Shown here: positions 22,465-31,908 of the stretch, one piece after another
Layout: every line of letters begins with the position of its first letter
Position numbering within the stretch: position 1 is the first letter of the stretch
Assembly (NCBI RefSeq): GCF_032118995.1
Contig: NC_092660.1
Location: forward strand, 5,099,501 to 5,163,500
DNA length: 64,000 nucleotides
Direction: 5' to 3'
Source of the DNA: Asterias amurensis
Lineage: Eukaryota; Echinodermata; Asteroidea; Forcipulatida; Asteriidae
Program-made: the position numbers and the translations under genes
Notes under the pieces: generated by a model
What the model saw: only the letters and a program-made list of their open reading frames with translations
Told to the model about the DNA's origin: nothing
Databases searched by the model: none

Positions 22465-22755
22465 TTAAAGATGCTATGTCCGATTTTTGGCCGATTTGAC
22501 CCAAAAATTCTGATGGGTCGAGAAACTTACTAGCAGTAGCAGTGAAATAAAGTGCTCTAAATTAATTCCGACAATATCACGTGACCAATTTATGTGTTAT
22601 AAGAAACGTTTTAAATTTTTGTCACGGTTCCTGACCATTAAAAGTAAATATTAAACTTTTTTTCGTTAGAGCGGGTGATACTCTTTGAAATACCATTTCA
22701 CTCAAAAGTGTATTGTTTAATGTTTGCGGCCAAAAATCGGACATAGCATCTTTAA
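22465..22755. repeat. TTAA palindromic MITE, family W
   Basis: The ends TTAAAGATGCTATGTCCG / CGGACATAGCATCTTTAA are perfect inverted repeats that continue into GATTTTTGGCC. The element is 291 bp and lies 170 bp downstream of the amylase-like stop. The nearest polyadenylation-like hexamer on the minus strand (ATTAAA, 22721-22716) is inside it; AATAAA occurs further on at 22275-22270. Confidence 0.75.
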
Positions 22756-22780
22756 ACCTTCGTGATCTAATTAATTAGTC

Positions 22781-22915
22781 TTGGTACAAGACTCTCCTGT
22801 TATTTATAATCTCCATGGTCCATTCTCGTTTAGATATCAGCCCATGGTGAGAGCGCGCCCTCTTGTGTGGTGACGGATCGTGGAGAGAGATGTAACGGGA
22901 GAGTCTTGAACCAAT
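22781..22915. repeat. Short inverted-repeat element in the amylase-like 3' UTR
   Basis: Arms of about 22 bp (TTGGTACAAGACTCTCCTGT and its complement, a few mismatches) at 22781-22802 and 22893-22915 flank about 90 bp. It starts eight bases after the stop codon, so the transcript would carry a hairpin there. Confidence 0.6.
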
Positions 22916-22922
22916 ACTAGAC

Positions 22923-23513
22923 CTAGTTGAGCGTGTCAATGATGCATTCGTTTTGCCCAAACCTGAAAACATTAACAAATCCACACCTAGCGAAGTGGTT
23001 GCTTGAAGAGTGGGGCCGGCTTCCCCCAGCAGATCCGGCACAGTTCTCCTCTTGAGACACGTCGTTCTCCCATCCTGAGCTGCCGGCGTTCGTCAAGAAC
23101 CCCTTCATCTCAAACCAGCCTCCTTCCGTCTTAGAACAGTCAACATCAATGTCCACCATCCAGTAGTTGTCTCCCCACTGGTTGAGCGGTGTGTACCCAT
23201 AACCATTCACAGAAACTTCCGCGCCGTTGCTTGGGTTATTGGTCGTCCAGATCATGGGCGTCCCTCCTGCCTGAACGTCATCGTGTGTGCCCTGTCCTTC
23301 TTCAGCTCCGTACCAATCCAGATAGTTGTCACCGGTCTGCCATGCGGTGAAGTATGGGTTATCTCCTTGCGGGTGGTGGTGAATGGGAATGGCACAAGCG
23401 CTGGTGTATGCGTCCACTGTGCAACCAGACCTTAGGTCATGGCTGATCCCACCGCGAAGGAACATGAACTGACCAAATTCAGTGTCTTTGTGCAGGAAGA
23501 TCATCGTACGGTT
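22923..23513 (-). other. C-terminal carbohydrate-binding-like domain of the amylase-like protein
   Basis: Residues 667-862 begin [19 protein letters not shown]. They contain [56 protein letters not shown] and [11 protein letters not shown], with eight cysteines and many Trp/Tyr. It resembles the extra C-terminal domain attached to alpha-amylases of several marine invertebrates and some bacteria. In those it is thought to bind polysaccharide. I recognise the type from its sequence style only; family placement needs a profile search. Confidence 0.65.
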
Positions 23514-25135
23514 CATGGGAGTTGGTGGGGCAGTGGTTGTGATTGCAACCGTCTTGGTAGTGGGTGTTTTGGTGACCGCTTCGGGGAGTTTTATCTCTTT
23601 GGTTGATGTTGGGACTTTTGGTTGCATGGTGGGCTTTTTTGTCACCGCTTCGGGAAGATCGCTGGACACTGGTTCTGTTGGCACTTTGGTTGATGTTGGC
23701 ACTTGAGTTGGTTGCATGGTGGTTTTTGTTGTTACCGCTTCAGTAAGGTCCCCAGTCCCTTGCTCTTTGGTAGATGTGGGAACTTGGGTTGTTTTCACGG
23801 TTGGTTTTACTGTTGCCGCTTCTATTATGTCAACAGACTCGTCATTTGCTTCTTCTGCAGGGGTAGTTGTAGATGATGGGCTTTGTCCAGAAGTACTAGA
23901 TGAGGGCTTTGTTGCTCTTTTTAGTGTAGTTGTTGTTGCGGTGGTGCTTACAGGGCCTGGTTCTTTGTTGACGTCCTTGACCAAGGCATTCGTATGGATT
24001 GCAACAACTTGAGTGTCTGAGTTGTCGAGCTCGAACAGGGCAAAGCCCGACCCATCCACTGTTATGGTAGGACCAGAACAGGTGCACAACTGTGGGTCAA
24101 ACTGGCCGTTATAAACGTCGCAATACTTCCCTTCTGGCAGTCCGGTGGGCAGTTTCTGAGAGAGGAGATTCCCTTCGTTGTTGAAGACGATAAACGCCTT
24201 ATCACCTCGACCAAAAGCAATCTGTTGATTCCCGTTGCTCCAAAAGTTGGCCAGAGGTTGGCCTGCCGATGCGTTTTGGAAGCCAACCAGATTCCTGATA
24301 CGAGCCCAGCGGTGCTCACAAACCCATCCGTTACCACACGATCCGTCTGTCTCGATGACTGGTGGTAACGTTTTCCCATCTTCATCTGTTGGTGGCCCGT
24401 CACTTTCTTCGGTGAATTCGAAGCTGCTCATTACCCTAGTAAGACCGTACGGGTAGGCCAACATGAATGCATTTGCCATCGTGCTGAGACCAGGCTCTCG
24501 GAAGTTGATGGAATGATCGGAGGAGGATGAGGAACTTGACCGTTGAAGAAGAGGGGAATCCACGAACACGAGTGCACTTGTACTTGGCATGAGATTGAAG
24601 TCAACTTGTAAGTTTTCTAAGCTAGCCATGGTCTTTATGGTTCCTCTGACGGACTCCGAGACAGCTCTACCGTAAGCGAACTCCGTCACCCTACCCGTGC
24701 TAAAGTACTCAGACGGCTTGACGGGGAAGCCCTCTGCTGCCCTCACTCGTTGAGATATAAACGGCCTGACTCCAGGCTCAAAGTACTCTTGATTCAGATC
24801 TTCCAGAGATCTGAACATCACGTCCAGGTCGTCTGGCCAAATGTTCTCTGCCCTGACCACGAAGAATCCCGCAACACCAACATCGATCAACTTGTTCAGA
24901 TAATGCACGATGGAGATTCTAACGTGAGCAACAGACGTGTCTAGATCAGGAAAGCCGAATAGATTGCAGTAGCGGACCTGTAGTTCGTCACCGAAGTCTT
25001 CGATGTCGCCACTGCTGCTCGGGCATTTGTTGTTGTGAACATTAAAATCGAGTGCTGTGTACGGTACTGCAGGGTAACTGAGTGTTGACTTGTCAAAAGA
25101 ACTCCCAGCAGAACCTTTGCCAATCGTGGAATAAT
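22923..25135 (-). CDS. Amylase-like exon 3: rest of barrel, domain C, linker and C-terminal domain
   Basis: The acceptor is TCTTTCAG at 25137-25136. The exon is one uninterrupted 737-codon frame to TAG. It holds GH13 regions II-IV, all with the acid residue changed, and a serine run (SSSSSSS, from mixed TCN/AGT codons) where the glycine-rich GHGAGG loop normally sits. Domain C, the mucin-like linker and the C-terminal domain follow. A 2.2-kb intact frame, with all loss-of-function changes as substitutions, argues against a simple decaying pseudogene. Confidence 0.94.
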
Positions 25136-28100
25136 CTGAAAGAAAGAAACATAATTTATTAAAAAGTATAATCGTTATTTATTGTAATACCAAAAAAACT
25201 CATTAAAGACACTGGACACAATTGGTAATTGTCAGAGACCAGTATTCTCATTTTGTTTGTGTATCTCAAAATAATGCATAAAATAACAAACCTGTGAAAA
25301 TTTGAGCTCAAATTGGTAGTCGAAGTTGCGAGAATCTATGAACGAAAAAACACCCTTGTCACACGAAGTTGTGTTCTTTCAGATGCTTGATTTCGAGACC
25401 TTAAAATCTAATTCTGATGTCTTGAAATCAAACTCGTGGAAAATGATAACTTCTTTCTCGAAAACTATTCACTTAAGAGGAAGCCGTTTCTCATAATGTT
25501 TTATACTATCCACCTCTCCCCATTACTCGTTACCAAGTAAGGTTTTATGCGAGTAATTATTTTGAGTAATTACCAATAGTGTCCATCTGCCTTTAAAGTC
25601 TGGGTATTTTTTGTACGACACAATGTCTACAGATCTACACTAAACTCAGACAGTTTTAAAGATAATGATATTAAAAACCTAAAAATTTTACTTGCTGGCG
25701 TGAGGTATATTGAGAAAAAATGTCACGAAAAAAAGAAATTCGTATCATGAGATTTACATAATTTTAGCGTGTATGATGTAAAACGTGTTTACCAGAACTG
25801 GTATTTGACGCGACTCTCCTGACAACATCGTCCTGTGATTTCACTTTTTTATCTTTGTTAAAAACTTGACGACAATGAAGCTGCAACTTCTGTATGTAAG
25901 TTATGCCTTTATTCACAGTGAAAAAGGATTCATGTCATGGCAAAAAACTTGATCTACAGTAGGGAAATAAAAAAAATTGTACCATTAGGTGCCATGTGAT
26001 TGATGACGACATCCGCGTAGACTCTCACGCCAACCTCGTTGCATCTTTTCACCATGTCACGAAGCTCATCCTCGCTCCCAGAGGCGCTCTCCAGCTTGTA
26101 GCTTACGGGCATGTATCGCTCAGACCACGTTCTCTTGCCTTCAATTACGTCGATTGCGTGTTCATTCGCTGGCATTATCTGTACGCCTCCAAAACCATTG
26201 GGACCGAGGTAGCTGTGTGTTTCAAAAAGGGTGTATATAATAATAACGCATACTGTCAACATACTGAATAGAGAATTTAACACATCTCAGATTCAAAACT
26301 TTAGAAAAGTACTAATACCTTTTTACATAAACCACATTACTTCGAGGTCAAAATGTTTCTCAAACTGTATACACTATCGATGATGCGCTTCTAAAATTAC
26401 CAAACGTTTGTTATTGCCGAAAATTTTAGGAGTATAAATTTCCAAACGTGTATTTTATTTTAAATCTTCAGACATAATTCTACCTTCGCTTTAAAGTGTA
26501 CCTTCACTTTAAAGTGTATACCCGCAACAAGTAACTATGCCTACACAATAGGAAAAGGACTTCCTTAAAACTATAAAATGGCAGCCACGAGAACAATATT
26601 TAAAAAGATAGATGCGTATATAGGACGCCCGCTATTGCCTCAAAATCTGGCATCATAGCTTGTTACTGGAATTAAAAACAAAAGAACAGTTCGAAAGGTT
26701 GACCAAGTACGTAAGGTGATAGCCGCAACATAACTAAAAACAAACTGTTTCTCTATCGTGTACGTACAGGAAATGTCCATACTTAAAGGGACACACCGGC
26801 TCACCGTTTATGCATTTTAGGGGTGTAGAATCATAAATAATGTTTTTATAGATGGTTGCTGTAAAAACAAATCATCGAAATGTCACGTAATTAGCGAAAA
26901 ATGCTAAAAAATCTCCGAAGGTCACGTTGGTTATCCGAACCAAAAAAGTGGTTCGGATAACCCACGTGACCTTCGTTTGTTGAAAAATGCATTTAAACGG
27001 CCAAATTTGATGGTTTCTTTTAGCAACTATTCTTCACCATTCCTGGAAGACCTTTGAAATCATGTTTTAGTGTATTTTGTAGCCTAAATAGCCCAACGAG
27101 GCCGGTGTGTCCCTGTAAAGGCACTGAACACCTTTGGTAATTGCCAAAGACCAGTCAAAGACCAGTCTTCTCATCACTGGGCGTTTCTCAACATTATGCA
27201 TAAATCACAAACCTATATGAACATTGGAACTCAATTGGTCGTCGAGGTTGCGACAGAAAATTATAAGAAAAAACACCATTGTCGCATAAGTTGTGTGCTT
27301 CAGATGCTTGAATTTCGAGACGTACTTCTTTCTCAAAAACTGCGTTACTTCAGAGGGAGCAGTTTCTCACAACGTGTTATACTATCAACAGCTCTCATTC
27401 ATGCTTGTTACCAAAGTGAGTTGTTATGCTTCCTAACAATTATTTTGAGAAGTTACGAATAGTGTCCACTGCATTAAAGGAATACGTTGCCTTGGATCGG
27501 ACGAGTTGGTCTATAAAAAAGCGTTTGTAACCGTTTGTTATAAAATGCATATGGTTGGAAAGATAATTTAAAAGTAGAATACAATGGTCCACACAAGTTT
27601 GCCTCGAAATTGCGTGGTTTTCCTTTTACTGTGCGAACTAACACGGTCGGCCATTTATGGGAGTCAAAAGTTTGACTCCCATAAATGGCCGACCGTGTTA
27701 GTCGACGAGGTTTAAGGAAAACCGTGCAATTTCGAGGCATGTTTGTGTGGATCATTGTATTCTACTTTTACAGCATCTTTCTACCCATATGCATATTATA
27801 ACAAACGCTTTTCAAAGACCAACTCGACCCATCCAAGGCAACGTGTTCCTTTAAGAGAGAAAATAAATGTTTTAATTGATGTGTCGGCAATACGCTTCCT
27901 TGGCACAGGAACACATATCTAATTCAGTGTTCAACCGAAAAGCTGGATATAGTCGTGTATAATATATTCAAGTAAGATGATATTCATATCCGTGTGTCAA
28001 TTTCCTAAAGTCTCATTTCGTGACCTTTCACTTTCCCGCTCCTTTCCTGTGTGGCCGGTTCTTGTAAGAGCCTGTTGTTTTAGTTTTTAGTTTTATTAGA

Positions 28101-30512
28101 CTTTCCACTGGCATAACAATATTTTAAAAAATATACAATACGATACTTAAAGAGACAATGAATCAAATAGGCTTTAAAATACCAAGGGTGGATTTCAGAG
28201 TTAAGACTAGTCCTATCTCGACTTAGGACGAGTTACTCATCCTAACTTAAGACTAGCCATACGTTTTTAATATCTCCTAGGACTAGTCCTAAGTTATGAC
28301 AATCCCTAACTCTTAGTGAAATCGACCCCAAGCCAGTGAGTGGCGAGGAGGAACAGGTGACCAGCACCTCTATATACAAAGCCGTCCTGCCACAAAAATA
28401 ATGTAAAAAATATGGCTTCGGTTGAAATGATCACATTGTCCCCCGATTAGCTCCTATAGTAAAACCTTATTATAAAGGTGTGAAACGTGACTGGTAAAAT
28501 GCCAGCAAAAACAAAATAAGTAAAACAAAATGTCTTGCACATTTTTAAGCTTATAATTGTACTGAACCTATTATATTATATTCTTTTCTTGGCGTGATCA
28601 GTGTTCGCGATCATCTACACTATCTATTGCACCCTGGCATACCGAAATAATACATAAAACCCCAATCAATATTCGATATTTTATCAAAAATTACACTGTC
28701 AATTTTATTTAAAGCCATTATACACTTTCGGTACAGAAAAAAAAAGTTCACAGATTTACAAATAATTTATAGGGTTTACAGAAGGTAATGGTAAAAGACT
28801 TCTCTGGGACTATCATTCCATGAAATGCTTTACTTTTTGAGAAAAAATTAAAACAATTAACAATTCGCGATATCGACAATTACGGATTATAGTAAACACA
28901 TGTCATGACACGGCACGTGCGGAAACAAGGGTGGGTTTTCCTGTTATTTTCTCCCGACTCTGATGACCAATTAAGCCTAAATTTTCACAGGTTTGCTATT
29001 TTATATATAAGTTGTGATACACGAAGTGTGGGCCTTGGACAATACTGTTTACCGAAAGTGTATAATGGCTTTAAGGTTTGCGTCTATTGTACGCGAGTAA
29101 GTTTCCCACGTTTTCTTTATGTGCTTTGTACATTACGCGACGTTGGTTTAGTTTTGCACCAGTGGAGGTAGTTATACCATTGATAGCCTTTGAGTTTCCC
29201 ACGTTATCTAAAAACTGTGTTTTGTTTAGTTTCACCAGTGGTGGTAGTTATACCATTATATCCCATTGAATTTTTTTCATACCAGAGATCAATGAGTTTG
29301 AGGAATTCCAAATCTTTACACGCATCGTTTGGCTCAGGAACAAAATGGCAAAGTTGACAGTATAATAAGTCAATTGTTCGCGCAAAGATTAAACTCAGAC
29401 ACAAAATGGCAGACAGTGGGTGGACAGTATAGGTCAAGTTCGCGCAAGGATTAAACTCAGAAACAAAATGGCAGACAGTTGGCGGGTATGAGGTCAAGTT
29501 CGCGCAAGGATGTAAATGGTTAAAGGAACACGTTGCCTTGGATCGGTCGAGTTGGTATTTAAAAGCGTTTGAGTCCGTTTGTTATGAAATGCAAATGGTT
29601 ATAAAGATTAAAGATTAAAAACATTTATTGTCATGATAAAAAAAACATGAAATGAGATGATTTAAAAAGTAGAATATAAAGATCCACACAAACATGCCTC
29701 GTCCGGTTTTCCTTTTAGCGACTCAAAGAAACACGGTCGGCCTTTTTGTGGAGTCAAAATTCTCACTCCATAAAATGGCAGACCGTGTAAGTTCGCGACG
29801 TAAAAGGAAAACCGTGCAATTTCAAGTGCTACTTGTGTGGATCGTTATATATATAATGTAAAATATATTTCTAGCCGTATGCGTTTTATAACAAACGGTT
29901 CCAAACGCTTTTTAAAGACCAACTCGTCCGATCCAATGCAACGTGCTCCTTTAAAGGCAATGGACATTATTGGTAACTACTCAAAATAATTATCAGCATA
30001 AAACCTTTCTTGATTAGTAATGGGGAAAGGTTGATAATATAAAACATTGTGAGAAACAGCTCCCTCTGAAGTGACGTAGTTTTCGAGAAAGAAGTAATTT
30101 GCCACGAATTTGATTTCGAGACCTCAAGTTTAGAATTTGAGGTCTCAAAATCAAGCATAAAACACACAACTTCGTATGAAGGGTGTTTTTTCTTTCCTTA
30201 TTATCTCGCAACTTCGACGACCGATTGAGCTCAAATTTTTACAGGTTTGTTAGTTTATGTTGAGATACACCAACTGCGAAGACTGGTCTTTGACAATAAC
30301 CAATAGTGTCCACTGTCTTTAACACTTGTTCCAATACACCGGGCTGCGTGAGTCGAGGCATCTTACCGTTCACACTCCTCGGCGATATCAGCCCAGTTCC
30401 AGCCCATCATAAATACGATCGTCTGCCTGTTCTCTAACATGTGTGGATCCAGATAAGACGCACAAGTCCCAACAGACAAGGCGGCTAACACCAACATCAG
30501 AGAGGCTGCCAT
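22923..30512 (-). CDS. Secreted alpha-amylase-like protein lacking the catalytic residues (GH13 pseudo-enzyme), complete, three exons
   Basis: The exons at 30367-30512, 25983-26212 and 22923-25135 join (phases 2 and 1) into 862 residues ending in TAG. Seen: signal peptide (1-19), GH13 barrel (about 20-410), domain C (about 415-508), Thr/Pro/Ser-rich linker (about 511-666) and a C-terminal domain (667-862). Family landmarks kept: [95 protein letters not shown]. Paired cysteines for three conserved disulfides are visible (49-residue region with the RC at about 113, 163/182, 392/398). The catalytic residues are gone: human D197 is V219, E233 is R255, D300 is L321. Chloride ligands R195 and N298 are F217 and S319, and H299 is P320; R337 is kept as R359. 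A working amylase is therefore not expected. Starch binding, or another secreted recognition role, is inference. The ATG context is strong (AACATGG). Confidence 0.93.
23514..23981 (-). other. Thr/Pro/Ser-rich linker with imperfect repeats in the amylase-like protein
   Basis: About 156 residues between domain C and the C-terminal domain have very high Thr, Pro, Ser, Lys and Val. A degenerate block recurs about four times: QVPTSTK, then acidic/Gly residues, then [13 protein letters not shown]. Such linkers are usually heavily O-glycosylated and keep domains apart. The repeats suggest growth by internal duplication. Confidence 0.8.
24549..24857 (-). other. Codons of the three lost catalytic residues
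   Basis: V219 (codon 24857-24855, GTC) replaces the nucleophile Asp. R255 (24749-24747) replaces the acid/base Glu. L321 (24551-24549) replaces the third Asp. The immediate flanks align without gaps (GVAGF.../...NIWP, RPFISQ.V, ALVFVD..., ...QR), so the assignment does not depend on alignment choices. Confidence 0.9.
25203..25596. repeat. TTAA palindromic MITE, family B (B1), in amylase-like intron 2
   Basis: TTAAAGACACTGGACACAAT at the left and ATAGTGTCCATCTGCCTTTAA at the right. The centre pairs GATTTCGAGACC with a diverged mirror. A family D fragment follows directly (25597-25720). Confidence 0.8.
25983..26212 (-). CDS. Amylase-like exon 2: conserved region I (DVVINHM)
   Basis: The acceptor is ACACACAG at 26214-26213 and the donor AATG|GTACAA at 25982-25981. 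It encodes [17 protein letters not shown], then [13 protein letters not shown] and [12 protein letters not shown]. The calcium and active-site neighbours of region I (Asn100, His101 in human numbering) are intact. Substrate-stacking Trp59 is Ser, while Trp58 and Tyr62 are kept. The vertebrate C70-C115 disulfide is absent, as in many invertebrate amylases. Confidence 0.92.
26783..27117. repeat. TTAA palindromic MITE, family E (E1), in amylase-like intron 1
   Basis: TTAAAGGGACACACCGGC at the left, GCCGGTGTGTCCCTGTAA at the right. The centre is the perfect hairpin GGTTATCCGAACC / GGTTCGGATAACC. It abuts B2. Confidence 0.8.
27114..27477. repeat. TTAA palindromic MITE, family B (B2)
   Basis: The left edge (GTAAAGGCACTGAACACC) is fused to the right edge of E1. 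The right edge (TAGTGTCCACTGCATTAA) shares its TTAA with A2. Confidence 0.8.
27474..27854. repeat. TTAA palindromic MITE, family A (A2)
   Basis: TTAAAGGAATACGTTGCCTT ... AAGGCAACGTGTTCCTTTAA. The central hairpin GGCCATTTATGGGAGTCAAA pairs with its mirror at 27660-27700. Confidence 0.85.
27855..28185. other. Amylase-like intron 1 sequence
   Basis: AT-rich; nothing recognised. Confidence 0.5.
28186..28335. repeat. Palindromic element, family G
   Basis: GTGGATTTCAGAGTTAAGAC at the left is loosely mirrored by CTTAGTGAAATCGACC at the right. It is made of CTTAGGACGAG / CCTAGGACTAGTCC units. A related copy is at 40744-40890. Confidence 0.6.
28709..29074. repeat. TTAA palindromic MITE, family F (F2)
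   Basis: TTAAAGCCATTATACACTTT at the left and AAAGTGTATAATGGCTTTAA at the right, perfect over 20 bp. Confidence 0.85.
29099..29268 (+). repeat. Tandem duplication of about 90 bp
   Basis: AGTTTCCCACGTT and CACCAGTGGAGGTAGTTATACC (read in two parts) occur at 29099-29181 and again at 29190-29268. Confidence 0.7.
29325..29512 (+). repeat. Minisatellite, about 62-bp unit, three copies
   Basis: The unit contains TTCGCGCAAGGATTAAACTC followed by AACAAAATGGCAGACAGT. The first copy is diverged. The minus-strand frame over it (repeated CHFV.E) is spurious. Confidence 0.75.
29520..29954. repeat. TTAA palindromic MITE, family A (A3), diverged
   Basis: TTAAAGGAACACGTTGCCTT ... CAACGTGCTCCTTTAA, with about 45 extra bases near 29600-29650. 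Its right TTAA is also the left TTAA of B3. Confidence 0.75.
29951..30322. repeat. TTAA palindromic MITE, family B (B3)
   Basis: TTAAAGGCAATGGACATTAT at the left and AATAGTGTCCACTGTCTTTAA at the right. It ends 45 bp from the exon 1 donor of the amylase-like gene. Confidence 0.8.
30367..30512 (-). CDS. Amylase-like exon 1: signal peptide and first barrel segment
   Basis: ATG at 30512-30510 opens a hydrophobic leader ([19 protein letters not shown]) with likely cleavage after Ala18 or Ser19. [20 protein letters not shown] follows, matching the TSIVHLFEWRWVDIALECE of animal amylases. The usual HLFE of that first strand has become FMMG. The exon ends CG|GTAAGA (donor at 30366-30365), phase 2, so Arg49 is completed by exon 2. 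Confidence 0.92.
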
Positions 30513-30782
30513 GTTGTTTTCTATAACTACACAACTTGGAATGGTGAAGCCACAACGTCACGATCCGTGTTTGACAGTAAAGTTGCACAATATTCCTGCA
30601 CGTACATAGGAAGGGTAGGCGGGGCATTGTTGTACACCACCTCCGCAACCATGACCCGCATAGTATGACCTCTGAATTTCATTTAAAAAAAAATTCTTGC
30701 TTTGTTGGGGCTTCTATTGGTTACTGTCTTTTGTTCGACCGTGAAGTAATCTGTTACAGCTCAATGAATTTTACCTTGGTCT
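30513..30782 (-). promoter_or_regulatory. Upstream region of the amylase-like gene
   Basis: 270 bp between the ATG and MITE A4. No TATA box is obvious on the minus strand. Any proximal promoter must fit here or extend into the transposon. Confidence 0.3.
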
Positions 30783-31163
30783 TTAAAGGAACACGTTGCC
30801 TTGGATCGGACGAGTTGGTCTATAAAAAAGCGTGTGTAACCGTTTGTTATAAAATGCATATGGTTGGAAAGATGTTTTAAAAGTAGAATACAATGATCCA
30901 CAGAAGTTTGCCTCGAAATTGCGTGGTTTTCCTTTTACTGTGCGAACTAACACGGTCGGCCATTTATGGGAGTCAAAAATTTGACTCCCATAAATGGCCG
31001 ACTGTGTTAGTCGACGAGGTAAAAGGAAAACCGTGCAATTTTGGGGCATGTTTGTGTGGATCATTGTATTCTACTTTTACAGCATCTGTCTCCCCATATG
31101 CATTTTATAACAAACGCTTTTCAAAGACCAACTCGACCGATCCAAGGCAACGTGTTCCTTTAA
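30783..31163. repeat. TTAA palindromic MITE, family A (A4), upstream of the amylase-like gene
   Basis: TTAAAGGAACACGTTGCCTT ... AAGGCAACGTGTTCCTTTAA, with a nearly perfect long hairpin (GGCCATTTATGGGAGTCAAA and mirror). Confidence 0.85.
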
Positions 31164-31574
31164 TACAATGAAAGTTTAGAACTCGATTTCTGGAATCGGC
31201 ACTGGGACGGTTCATGGTCATTGCGTTCCAGCGGCCTATTATGAGTCTTTTGAGGTGTCGGTCTCGTTTGTTCTTATTGTATTCTGGTTGCTTTCATTTA
31301 AATTCATTCAATCTATTTTTCATCTATTACTTATTTTCCTGTGCTAAATATTTTTGTAAGCGCTGTGATTTAGTTTTCGTAGTAGAGCGTATTTAAAATG
31401 CCGTTTATTATTCTTCTTATTCTTTTTTTTTCTTAGGAGAGTTCAATAATATTTGTAGAATTTAAAGTGTATTGGCGAATGAAAGTTTTAAGCACATTAT
31501 GGTACCCTATATTGGACACTTAAAACGGAGAATTTTTTTCCACGTGGTGATTCGATTATTTGATTTTCGCACAA
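31164..31574. other. Intergenic spacer
   Basis: AT-rich; no gene or repeat is seen. Confidence 0.5.
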
Positions 31575-31750
31575 ACCTCCGAATCCTATACGCCTCTCTT
31601 GATATTTATGCATGACGTCATATTATTCTTACCCAAAATGAGGCGATGGGCGCAAGTCCCCCATCACTTGCAATGGCTGCGCCCATCGCCTCGTTTTTGG
31701 ATTAGCATTGTGACGTAGCTCATGCATAAATATTAAGAGAGGCGTATATC
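31575..31750. repeat. Palindromic MITE, family M (M1)
   Basis: ATACGCCTCTCTTGATATTT / AAATATTAAGAGAGGCGTAT ends. The inside pairs GAGGCGATGGGCGCA with TGCGCCCATCGCCTC. A second copy is at 35920-36070. Confidence 0.8.
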
Positions 31751-31790
31751 CCATGTCAAGAAACTATGGTAGGACAATACCGAAAATCGC

Positions 31791-31908
31791 CGCGCCCGGG
31801 CGGATTACTATTCCGCCCGGGCATTATTACCAAAACATAACAGCACATCCTCATTCCACTGTATAATTCCGCCCGGGAATACTATTAAATCCACATACTC
31901 GGGCGGAC
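31791..31908. repeat. Cluster of CCGCCCGGGC motifs in both orientations
   Basis: GCCCGGGCGG at 31794, CCGCCCGGGC at 31813, CCGCCCGGG at 31869 and CTCGGGCGG at 31898, in an otherwise AT-rich area. Probably a small inverted-repeat element. Confidence 0.55.

Noticed and set aside
25954..26283. Taking the whole 109-codon minus frame as the amylase exon
   Set aside because: Its first 23 and last 8 codons lie outside the AG/GT borders at 26213 and 25982; conserved residues start at YLGPNGFGG.
30388..30648. 86-codon minus frame over amylase-like exon 1
   Set aside because: Out of frame with the signal peptide and the conserved ADIAEECER; a shadow.
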